Assembly (NCBI GenBank): GCA_020633495.1
Contig: JACKDR010000014.1
Span: forward strand, 124,001-188,000
Direction: 5' to 3'
Length of the DNA: 64,000 nt
Origin: Kofleriaceae bacterium
GTDB taxonomy: Bacteria > Myxococcota_A > Polyangia > Haliangiales > Haliangiaceae
Shown: positions 52,681-59,826 of the stretch, piece after piece
How the letters are laid out: every line of letters starts with the position of its first letter
Position numbering within the stretch: the stretch's first letter is position 1
The notes under the pieces: generated by a model
Databases searched by the model: none
What the model was told of the DNA's origin: nothing
Seen by the model: only the letters and a program-made list of their open reading frames with translations
Made by a program: the position numbers and the translations under genes

Positions 52681-54684
52681 CTACCGCACCTGGTGCGGGA
52701 CGTCGTGCTCGGCGAGGAAGTGGACGATCGCCTCGTGGCGGACCGCGTGCCGCATCGCGGTCGACGAGTCCCAGCTGTTGTGCAGCGCCACGATCCGGCC
52801 GTGGTCGTCGAACAGCGGGCTGCCCGAGTGGCCCCAGTAGGTCCAGGCGTCGTGCTTGGTGCCGCCCAGGCCCTGGTCGTCGAGCGGCTTGCCCTTGAAG
52901 CCGCGGATCTGGCCGACCGAGACGTGCCAGGGCTGGTAGTGGGTCGGCTCGCCGTCGGGGGTACGGGTGCCGGGCTGGCCGATCACGACGACGGTGTCGC
53001 CGATCGCCGGCGCCGCGGCGGCCAGCGGCGCCCACGGCAGGTCGGCGGCGTCGGCGTCGGCGCCGTCGACCTCGAGCACCGCGAGGTCGAGGACCTCGTC
53101 GTACGCGGTCGTCACCGCCGAGACCTCGGTGCCGTCGGGGAAGCGCACGGTCAGGCGCGTGCCCGGCGCGTCGACGACGTGGCCGGCGGTGAGGATGACG
53201 CCGCGGGGGTCGAGGTTGACGCCGCTGCCGCCGCCGAGCTTGACCGTCGCGGGCTGGACCCGGCGGATCGCCGCGGCCAGCGCCGCGTCGTCGATGGCGT
53301 CGTCGACCTCGTGCAGGTACGGGTTGGCGCGCTCGCGGGGCTCGTCGAGCGAGGTCGCGGTCGCCGGCGCGCCGACCGCGGCCGGGTCGCCGTCGGCGAG
53401 GTCGTCCCAGCCGGCGCGGCGGCGCGCCGCGGCGACGTCGGGCGCGCCGGCGGCGATGCCGTCGATCAGGGCGTCGCGGGCGCGGGCGAAGCTGCGCTCG
53501 GTGCCGGCGCTGATCGTCCACCGCGAGCCGATGTAGCGCCGGTAGCGGGCGAGCAGCCGCAGGTCGCGTGCCAGCGTCGCGACCAGCGCGGCGTCGTGGC
53601 CGGGCGCCGCCGCGGCCAGCGCGGTCAGGGTCCGCGCTGCCTTGCCGAACCGGGCGACGTCGGCGCGCAGCGTGTGGTTGACGCCGGCGGCGTCCTCCTG
53701 GCCCCACACGGTGAACCGGCGGTCGTCGTCGCGCGGCGCCAGGCGGTCGCGCAGGGCCTGCTCCTCGGCGGCGGCGCGGCCGGTGAACGCGCGCGCGGCG
53801 CGCCCGGCGGCCGGATCGCGGCCCAGCGCGACGTCGACCAGCCAGGCGGCGTCGGGCCCGGGGGCGCCGTCGGGGCCGGCCGCGGCGTACGCGGCGAGGA
53901 CGTGGAGGATGCGCTGCGAGCCGGCCAGCTCGGGCCGCCGCGCCGCCTGCAGCAGCGCGTCGGGCAGGGCGCTCATCAGGTAGCGCGCGGTCTCGGCCTG
54001 ATCCTCGCCGGGGCTCTTGGCGGTGTAGTCCGAGACCGCGTCGGCGAGGACGTCGCCGTCGGCGATCCGGGCCAGCGCCGCCTGGTCGGCGTCGTCGATC
54101 GCCAGCGCCGGGTAGGGCGCGTCACCGGCGAGCGCGTCGGCGAACCGGGCGTCGTCGGCGATCGACCGGGCGTGGCTGACCTCGCCGGCGCCCGAGGCGT
54201 CGACGTGGTGGAAGACCTCGTGGTGGAAGGTCAGCGGCAGCTGGCCGTCGGTGTAGTAGGCGCACGCGATCGCGTCGGCGCCGTTCCACATGCCGAAGTA
54301 GCGGTAGCCGCCGAGCCACTCGACCCAGGGGCGGAAGCCGTCGCCGTCGGACGACGCCAGGCCGTCGAAGACGCCCACCGTGGTCAGGCCGAGCGCGCCC
54401 AGCCAGCCGGGCGGGTACTTCTCGGCCTCGGCCAGCGCGATGCGGGCGGCGTCGAGGCGGCGCGCCGCCGGCAGCGGCCGTACGATCTCGAACCAGCCGT
54501 CGCCGGGCAGGTCGTCGCGGCCGAACACCAGGCGCGCGCCGGTGCGGGCCTCGAACGCCGCGGTGGCGGCGGCCAGGTCGCGCGCGGTCGCGGTGTCGGC
54601 GTGGACCGTCGCGGGCGCGCCGGCGGGCAGGGGAGCGAGGGCGAACGCCAGCGCGAGGGCGCCGACCAGGGGGGAGAGCCGCAT
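52681..54684 (-). CDS. Exported protein with HExxH metalloprotease-like and trypsin-like domains
   Basis: ATG 54684 gives a signal peptide (ALALAFALAPLPAGAPA) and a 667-residue protein with two protease-like parts. The N-terminal half has HHEVFHHVD (H155, E156, H159), a zinc-metalloprotease core. The C-terminal 190 residues form a trypsin-like domain with triad His502 (TAGHVV), Asp533 (DLAVLE) and Ser620 (WGHSGSPLFDD). An Asp/Ala-rich link joins them. Both parts may cut proteins outside the cell or one may regulate the other. No close family is known to me; predation or wall remodelling is a guess. Confidence 0.78.
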   Translation of the reverse strand: MRLSPLVGALALAFALAPLPAGAPATVHADTATARDLAAATAAFEARTGARLVFGRDDLPGDGWFEIVRPLPAARRLDAARIALAEAEKYPPGWLGALGLTTVGVFDGLASSDGDGFRPWVEWLGGYRYFGMWNGADAIACAYYTDGQLPLTFHHEVFHHVDASGAGEVSHARSIADDARFADALAGDAPYPALAIDDADQAALARIADGDVLADAVSDYTAKSPGEDQAETARYLMSALPDALLQAARRPELAGSQRILHVLAAYAAAGPDGAPGPDAAWLVDVALGRDPAAGRAARAFTGRAAAEEQALRDRLAPRDDDRRFTVWGQEDAAGVNHTLRADVARFGKAARTLTALAAAAPGHDAALVATLARDLRLLARYRRYIGSRWTISAGTERSFARARDALIDGIAAGAPDVAAARRRAGWDDLADGDPAAVGAPATATSLDEPRERANPYLHEVDDAIDDAALAAAIRRVQPATVKLGGGSGVNLDPRGVILTAGHVVDAPGTRLTVRFPDGTEVSAVTTAYDEVLDLAVLEVDGADADAADLPWAPLAAAAPAIGDTVVVIGQPGTRTPDGEPTHYQPWHVSVGQIRGFKGKPLDDQGLGGTKHDAWTYWGHSGSPLFDDHGRIVALHNSWDSSTAMRHAVRHEAIVHFLAEHDVPHQVR

Positions 54685-54789
54685 GGTCGTTGGACCGTGG
54701 CGGTCGCCGGGATATTTGCGCGCGGCCGCCGCGCCTGACACAACCCTTACGTACGGTCGGCGCGGCGTCGCGCGGGCGCGCCGGCGCGG

Positions 54790-55986
54790 CTAGGTCAGCC
54801 GCAGCACGACGATCTGCAGGTAACGGTCGCGCGGCTGCGCCGCCGCGGTCGGGTGGCACGGCGGCAGCCCGGCCTGCTCGAGCACCGCGGAGGTGCGGCC
54901 GGCCTTGCGCAGGCCCTTGGCCGCGAGCTTGCCCAGCGAGCCCAGCTCGTGGGTGTTGGCGGCCAGCCACAGGACGCCGCCGTCGGGGATCACCGCGGCG
55001 GCGCGGGCGATCAGGTCCGGGTAGTCCTTGTCGAGCGCCCACGGCGTGCCGCGCGCCGGCGAGAACGTCGGCGGATCGATCAGCACGACGTCGTAGCGCT
55101 CGCGCTCCTTGGCGGCCCGGGTCAGGAACCGCACCGCGTCGCCGACCTCGAACCGCCAGCGTCGGTCGCCGGGGTCGAGCCCGGCGCGGCCGAAGTTGCC
55201 GCGCGCCCACTGCTGCACGCCCGCCGAGGTGTCGACCGAGGTGACGCGGCTGGCGCCGGCGCGCGCCGCCGCCACCGACAGCGCGCCGGTGTACGAGAAC
55301 AGGTTGAGCACGCCGCGGCCGTCGACGAAGCGGCCGAGGCCGCGGCGCTGCTCGCGCATGTCGGTGAACAGGCCGGTGTTGAGGCCGCCGAGCGCGTGGA
55401 TCTCGAACGGCACGCCGTGCTCCTCGGCGACGTGGGCGTCGGGCGGGGCGTCGCCGACGACCTCCTGGGTCAGCGCGCCGCCGGCGCCGGCGCCGCCGCG
55501 GGCCCGGACCTTGATGACGACGCCGCGGACCCGGGCGAAGCCGCGCACCGCCTCGGCGAGGGTGCGCGCCACCGGCACCAGGCCGTGGCCGTAGGCCCAG
55601 ATCACCGCCCAGTCGCCGAGGACGTCGCAGGTCAGGCCGGGCAGGCCGTCGCCGGCGCCGTGGATCAGGCGGTAGGCGGCGCGCTCGCCGGGCAGGCCGA
55701 GCCAGCGGCGCAGCGCCACCGCGCGCTCGACCCGCCAGCCGATCAGCGCGGCGTCGACGCCGACGAAGCGATCGGCGGCGATCGCGTAGACCCGGTACAG
55801 CCCGTTCTCGGGATCGGCGAGGCCGCAGCCGAGCTCGTTGCCGCCGGCGTCGACCAGCAGCACCGGCTCGCCGGGCCCGGGCGGCGCGGCGCCGTCGGGC
55901 AGCGGCACCCGGGTGGCGTCGAGATCGCGGACGCCGTCGCGCAGCGCCGCGGCGGCGTCCCCGGCCAGCGGGATCGCGCGGGTCAC
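54790..55986 (-). CDS. Class I SAM-dependent rRNA methyltransferase (RlmI-like)
   Basis: The enzyme resembles RlmI, which makes 5-methylcytosine in 23S rRNA. It has an N-terminal PUA-like region (LVDAGGNELGCGLADPENG), a middle EEHD-like domain, and a Rossmann methyltransferase core with LNLFSYTGALSVAAARAGAS, TSVDTS and the catalytic DPPTFS. The GTG at 55986 overlaps the stop of the pseudouridine synthase gene. Length (398) is usual. Another large-subunit target is possible. Confidence 0.87.
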   Translation of the reverse strand: MTRAIPLAGDAAAALRDGVRDLDATRVPLPDGAAPPGPGEPVLLVDAGGNELGCGLADPENGLYRVYAIAADRFVGVDAALIGWRVERAVALRRWLGLPGERAAYRLIHGAGDGLPGLTCDVLGDWAVIWAYGHGLVPVARTLAEAVRGFARVRGVVIKVRARGGAGAGGALTQEVVGDAPPDAHVAEEHGVPFEIHALGGLNTGLFTDMREQRRGLGRFVDGRGVLNLFSYTGALSVAAARAGASRVTSVDTSAGVQQWARGNFGRAGLDPGDRRWRFEVGDAVRFLTRAAKERERYDVVLIDPPTFSPARGTPWALDKDYPDLIARAAAVIPDGGVLWLAANTHELGSLGKLAAKGLRKAGRTSAVLEQAGLPPCHPTAAAQPRDRYLQIVVLRLT

Positions 55987-56693
55987 GACGACGCCTCGCC
56001 GGCGCCGGCGTCCCAGGCGTCGAGCCAGGCCTCGAGCGCGCGCAGGTCGTCGGGCACCGGGGCCTCGAAGCGGCGCGGCCCCGCGGCGCCGGGGACCACG
56101 AGCGACGCCGCGTGCAGCGCCAGCCGCGGGCACGGCGCCGCGGCCAGCCCGCCGCGCCGGGTCGCCTTGCCGTACTGCTTGTCGCCGACGATCGGCGCGT
56201 CGAGCGAGCGCAGGTGGACCCGGATCTGGTGGTGGCGCCCGGTGATCGGGTGGCAGCGGATCCGGCACACCTGGTCGTCGCCGCGGCGCCAGCGCCGCTC
56301 GACGGCGAGGTCGGTGCGCGCGGCCCGGCTGCCGGGCTCGCCGGGCAGGGCCGGCCGCGACTTGCCGCGCCGGGCGTCGTGCAGCGCGACCTCGACGGTG
56401 GCGACGTCGGGGACCGCGCCGGCGGCCCACGCCAGGTAGCGCTTGTCGACGCGGCGGTGCTCGAACGCCATGCTCAGCTCGCGGTGGGCGGCGGCGGTGC
56501 GCGCGAACACGACGACCCCCGAGGTCTCGCGGTCGATGCGGTGGACGATCCACAGCCGCTCGCCGCGGGCGGCGCGCAGCTGCTCGACCAGCGATGCCTC
56601 GGGTGGCTCGCCGCGCGCCGGGATCACCGCGACGCCCGCGGGCTTGGCCACCGCGATCAGCTCGTCGTCCTCGTGGAGCACGGCGGCGATCAT
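55983..56693 (-). CDS. RluA-family pseudouridine synthase
   Basis: The 236-residue product would isomerise uridine in rRNA or tRNA. The catalytic motif is HRIDRETSGVVVFAR with the essential Asp, followed by CRIRCHPITGRHHQIRVHL and DAPIVGDKQYG. There is no N-terminal S4 domain, and it is on the short side for RluA proteins. The ATG overlaps the zinc-ribbon gene stop (ATGA) and it is coupled to an rRNA methyltransferase gene, so a shared role in RNA modification is likely. Confidence 0.9.
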   Translation of the reverse strand: MIAAVLHEDDELIAVAKPAGVAVIPARGEPPEASLVEQLRAARGERLWIVHRIDRETSGVVVFARTAAAHRELSMAFEHRRVDKRYLAWAAGAVPDVATVEVALHDARRGKSRPALPGEPGSRAARTDLAVERRWRRGDDQVCRIRCHPITGRHHQIRVHLRSLDAPIVGDKQYGKATRRGGLAAAPCPRLALHAASLVVPGAAGPRRFEAPVPDDLRALEAWLDAWDAGAGEASS

Positions 56694-57790
56694 CCCTCGA
56701 ACCACGCGATGCGCACGTTCTCGGCCTCGGAAACGACGTGGGCGGCCAGGAACGGGTCGCGATCGACGAGGTCGCCGAGCCGGGCCGCGACCGCGGCGGC
56801 GGCGGGCGCCGCGGGCGCCAGGCGGTGGCGGGTCAGCCACTCGCCGATGGCCGGGGTCCGCAGGTGGACGGCCTCGGCCGGCGGCGGGGTGTCGAGGGCG
56901 TGGCCGGCGCGCGCGGCGCGGTACGGGTCGCCGAGGCCGGCGGGCAGCGCGGCGGGCGCGCCGCCGACCACGACGCCGCGGCGGCGGCGGCCGATCTGCT
57001 CGCGCAGCGCGGCCTGCAGCGCCGCCTCGAGGCTGTCGGGCGGCGGCGGCGCGGCGTCGCCCGCGGCCCACGCCAGGATCGGCGGCGCCGCCGAGCCGGT
57101 GACCAGATCGATCGGCGCGCCGGCGCGCTGGATCCAGCGCCACCGCTCGGCGCGCCACGCCGCGATGCCGCGGCGCGCGACCTCGCCGGCGAACGCGGCC
57201 AGCAGCAGGACGTGGGCGCCCTCGAGGCGCAGCCCGAGCAGGGCGCGGCCGCGCTCGCGCAGGTGGTAGGCGACCTCGTGCGGCCCGGCCGCGACCACCT
57301 CGGCCGCCGACGGCGGCGCCGGCTCGACGTCGAGCGCCTCGACCAGATCGAGCCAGGCCCCGGCGCCGCCGACGCGGCGGTCGCGCAGCGTCAAGAGGAC
57401 GCCGTGGCCGGCGCCGTCGAGCGAGGCGTAGGCCCAGAACTGGCCCAGCGAGCGCGCCAGCTGCTCGGTGACGTAGCCCTGGACCCGGCGTCGGGTCGCG
57501 GTCGCGACCACGCCGGGCACCGCGAACGCGATCGCCGCGGGGATCGCGCCGCCGACCAGCAGGCCGACCGACATCGCCGTCGACGCGCCGACCAGCGGCC
57601 ACACCGACGCGCCCATGCCGGCGCGCAGCGCGGCGTCGACGACGTTGTCGCGGGCCGGGCCGCCGAGCCAGCGCAGGCGCACCGGGCTGGCGCCGCAGAC
57701 CCGGCAGGTCGGCTCGCCGTCGTCGCGGGTGCGGCCGCACCGGGCGCACAGCCGGTCGGCGAAGCCGGGGGCACGCTCCTCGAGGCTCAT
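56690..57790 (-). CDS. Zinc-ribbon membrane protein, unknown function
   Basis: I chose ATG 57790 (MSLEERAPG); a GTG further upstream is possible but adds only low-complexity sequence. The product (366 residues) opens with a zinc-ribbon: CARCGRTRDDGEPTCRVCG. Two membrane spans follow (residues about 60-105, ASTAMSVGLLVGGAIPAAIAF). The remaining 260 residues are soluble helices. No family is recognised. It overlaps the pseudouridine synthase gene by 4 bases. Confidence 0.7.
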   Translation of the reverse strand: MSLEERAPGFADRLCARCGRTRDDGEPTCRVCGASPVRLRWLGGPARDNVVDAALRAGMGASVWPLVGASTAMSVGLLVGGAIPAAIAFAVPGVVATATRRRVQGYVTEQLARSLGQFWAYASLDGAGHGVLLTLRDRRVGGAGAWLDLVEALDVEPAPPSAAEVVAAGPHEVAYHLRERGRALLGLRLEGAHVLLLAAFAGEVARRGIAAWRAERWRWIQRAGAPIDLVTGSAAPPILAWAAGDAAPPPPDSLEAALQAALREQIGRRRRGVVVGGAPAALPAGLGDPYRAARAGHALDTPPPAEAVHLRTPAIGEWLTRHRLAPAAPAAAAVAARLGDLVDRDPFLAAHVVSEAENVRIAWFEG

Positions 57791-57910
57791 CGACGACGAC
57801 GCCGCGAGGGCGGGTTCACCGGGCGGACGCACCAGCGCATGGCCGAAGGCTTACCACGGCGGTCCCGGCGCCCGGAACGCGGCCGCGCCACCGAGCCGCC
57901 CGTCGCCGCG

Positions 57911-58441
57911 CTACGCCAGGCCGGCGGCGGCCAGGGCGCGATCGGCGAGCGCCCGCAGCGCCGGCGCCGGGACCCCGGCCCGCGCCATGACGTGGATCGA
58001 CGTCACCGTCGACGCCAGCAGCGGCGCGCCGTCGGGGTCGTGGCCGCCGGCGGCGAGGCTGCGCCGGAAGAAGTCCTCGACCGCGGCCAGGGTCGCCTGG
58101 ACCGCGGCCCGCGACCGCCGGTCGAGCAGCGGCGCCTCGACCGCCGAGCCGACCAGCAGGCAGCCGCGCGGGGTCCGCGCCGGATCGACGACGACGTCGA
58201 ACCAGGCCCGGATCGCGGCGGGCGACGGCTCGCGGGGCACCGCCTGGGTCGCGGCGTAGCGGGCGAGGGCGCGGCGGAAGCAGGCCTGCTTGCTGCCGAA
58301 CGCGGCGTAGAAGCTGCCGATGTTGATCTTCATCGCCGTGCACAGCTGGCGCACGGTGGTGGCGGCGTAGCCGCGGGTCCAGAACACGCGGACCGCGCGG
58401 TCGGTGGCCTGGTCGATGTCGAAGTCGCGCGTGCGCGCCAC
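57911..58441 (-). CDS. TetR-family regulator, divergent from a DUF1304 gene
   Basis: A GTG at 58441 opens a 176-residue TetR protein. The helix-turn-helix is TRGYAATTVRQLCTAMKIN and INIGSFYAAFGSKQACFRRA; the ligand domain includes PRGCLLVGSAVEAPL. Such short TetR proteins with a Cys in the ligand domain often sense electrophiles or lipids. It is divergent from a DUF1304 gene with a palindromic site between them that overlaps the predicted promoter. Confidence 0.88.
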   Translation of the reverse strand: MARTRDFDIDQATDRAVRVFWTRGYAATTVRQLCTAMKINIGSFYAAFGSKQACFRRALARYAATQAVPREPSPAAIRAWFDVVVDPARTPRGCLLVGSAVEAPLLDRRSRAAVQATLAAVEDFFRRSLAAGGHDPDGAPLLASTVTSIHVMARAGVPAPALRALADRALAAAGLA

Positions 58442-58480
58442 GGCCGGCGAAGGTAGCGCGGTCCGGCCGCGATGTCGCGC

Positions 58481-58509
58481 TTGTCTTTTCTTGAACGTTC
58501 GTTTAAGAA
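58481..58509 (+). promoter_or_regulatory. Promoter of the DUF1304 gene overlapping a palindromic operator
   Basis: TTGTCT (58481-58486) and TAAGAA (58504-58509) are 17 bases apart and TAAGAA ends 6 bases before the ATG at 58516. The spacer and -10 hold the near-perfect palindrome CTTGAACGTTCGTTTAAG (58490-58507), a good target for the divergent TetR protein. Confidence 0.55.
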
Positions 58510-58515
58510 AGGTCC

Positions 58516-58866
58516 ATGTCGACCGTCACCGTCGCCGTGGTCCTGTTCGTCGCCGCCGCTCACCTCGGCTTCATGGTGCTCGAGAGCGTGCTGTGGACGA
58601 CCCCGACCGGGCGCCGGATCTTCGCCCAGACCGTCGAGGGCGCCGAGGCGACCCGGGTGCTCGCGCTCAACCAGGGCTGCTACAACGGCGGCGTCGCCGG
58701 CCTGCTGGGCTGGGCGGCGCTGACCGGCCACGTCGACGCCACCGCCGCGCTCCTGATCTTCGTGATCGCGATGGGCGTGGTCGGCGCCGTCACCGCCAAG
58801 CCGACGATCCTGCTGGCCCAGGCGGCGCCGGCGGCGGTCGCGCTGGCCCTGCTCGGCCTGACCTGA
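58516..58866 (+). CDS. DUF1304 membrane protein
   Basis: The 116-residue product has four membrane spans and the DUF1304 hallmarks: ESVLWTTPTGRRIF and LNQGCYNGGVAGLLGW. The biochemical role of the family is unknown; members often occur under TetR-type control. A short leader with AAAGG precedes the ATG, but the promoter position suggests a nearly leaderless transcript. Confidence 0.88.
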   Translation: MSTVTVAVVLFVAAAHLGFMVLESVLWTTPTGRRIFAQTVEGAEATRVLALNQGCYNGGVAGLLGWAALTGHVDATAALLIFVIAMGVVGAVTAKPTILLAQAAPAAVALALLGLT

Positions 58867-58920
58867 CCCCGGCGGCGCCGCGCCGCACCCCGCGGCGCGC
58901 CGGCCGGTGCGCCGCCGGCG

Positions 58921-58926
58921 TACCAT
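58921..58926 (+). promoter_or_regulatory. -10-like element for the E2-like gene
   Basis: TACCAT ends 6 bases before the ATG at 58933 in the 66-base gap after the DUF1304 gene. It fits a leaderless start. No clear -35 is seen. Confidence 0.4.
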
Positions 58927-58932
58927 CCGGCC

Positions 58933-59826
58933 ATGCCTCGCCGCCACGATGGTCGCCTCGCCCAGGTCCCGCCGTACCGCCGGATGATGCCGTTCCTGAT
59001 GCGCGGCCGGAACGAGGCCGCGGTCTACTTCGAGCAGATCCTCGACGTCACCCGGACCCAGGCCTGGCTCGACGCCCACGCCGCCGCCGGTGGCGGCCAC
59101 GCCACCGTCTTCCACGTCGTCCTCCACGCCCTCGCCGGCGTCCTCCACGAGCGACCGCGGCTCAACCGGTTCGCGGTCGGGCGCCGGCTCTACGACCGCC
59201 GTGGCGTCCACCTGTCGTTCGCCGCCAAGAAGCGGATGGCCGACGACGCGCCGCTGGCCACGGTCAAGCGCGAGTTCCCGGCCGGCGAGCGCTTCGCCGA
59301 CATGATCGCGGCGCTCGGCGGCGCGGTCGACGACGCCCGCTCGGACCGGCCGTCGTCGGTCGATCGCGAGCTCGACGTCCTGTTGCGCCTGCCCGGGCCG
59401 CTGCTCGACGCCGCGGTCGGCCTCTTGCACCGGCTCGACGCCTGGGGCCTGGCGCCGCGGGCGCTGACCGACACCGATCCGATGTACGCGTCGGCGTTCG
59501 TCGCCAACCTCGGCAGCATCGGCATCGACGCCGCCTACCACCACCTCTACGAGCACGGCACCTGCCCGCTGTTCGTCGCGGTCGGCCGGATCCAGCCGCG
59601 GCCGCTGATCGACGGCGCGGGCGCGGTCGTGGTCCGGCCGACGCTGGCGATCCGCTACACCTACGACGAGCGCATCGAGGACGGCCTGTACTGCGCGCGC
59701 GGCCTCGAGCTGATCCAGCGGCGGGTCGAGGATCCGGCGGCGTGGCTGGGCGCGCCGGACGCGGTCGCCGGCGCCGCGGCGGCGGCCGCCGCCGCTACGG
59801 ACAGCCCACGCCGCTCGGCCAGGTGA
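58933..59826 (+). CDS. 2-oxoacid dehydrogenase E2-like acyltransferase domain protein
   Basis: The 297-residue product has only the catalytic E2/chloramphenicol-acetyltransferase-like fold, with no lipoyl or subunit-binding domain. DVTRTQAWLDAH and TVFHVVLHALAGVLHERPRLN match the N-terminal part of the fold and FVANLGSIGIDAAYHHLYEHGTC the trimer core. The active-site HxxxDG is replaced by YDERIEDG, so the catalytic His is missing. It could be a structural or substrate-binding relative. Its end overlaps the convergent lipase-like gene by 32 bases. Confidence 0.75.
   Translation: MPRRHDGRLAQVPPYRRMMPFLMRGRNEAAVYFEQILDVTRTQAWLDAHAAAGGGHATVFHVVLHALAGVLHERPRLNRFAVGRRLYDRRGVHLSFAAKKRMADDAPLATVKREFPAGERFADMIAALGGAVDDARSDRPSSVDRELDVLLRLPGPLLDAAVGLLHRLDAWGLAPRALTDTDPMYASAFVANLGSIGIDAAYHHLYEHGTCPLFVAVGRIQPRPLIDGAGAVVVRPTLAIRYTYDERIEDGLYCARGLELIQRRVEDPAAWLGAPDAVAGAAAAAAAATDSPRRSAR

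Noticed and set aside
52678..52683. TAGCCT as a leaderless -10 before 52671
   Set aside because: It contains the stop codon of the upstream protease gene, so the match may be chance and the two genes are probably one transcript.
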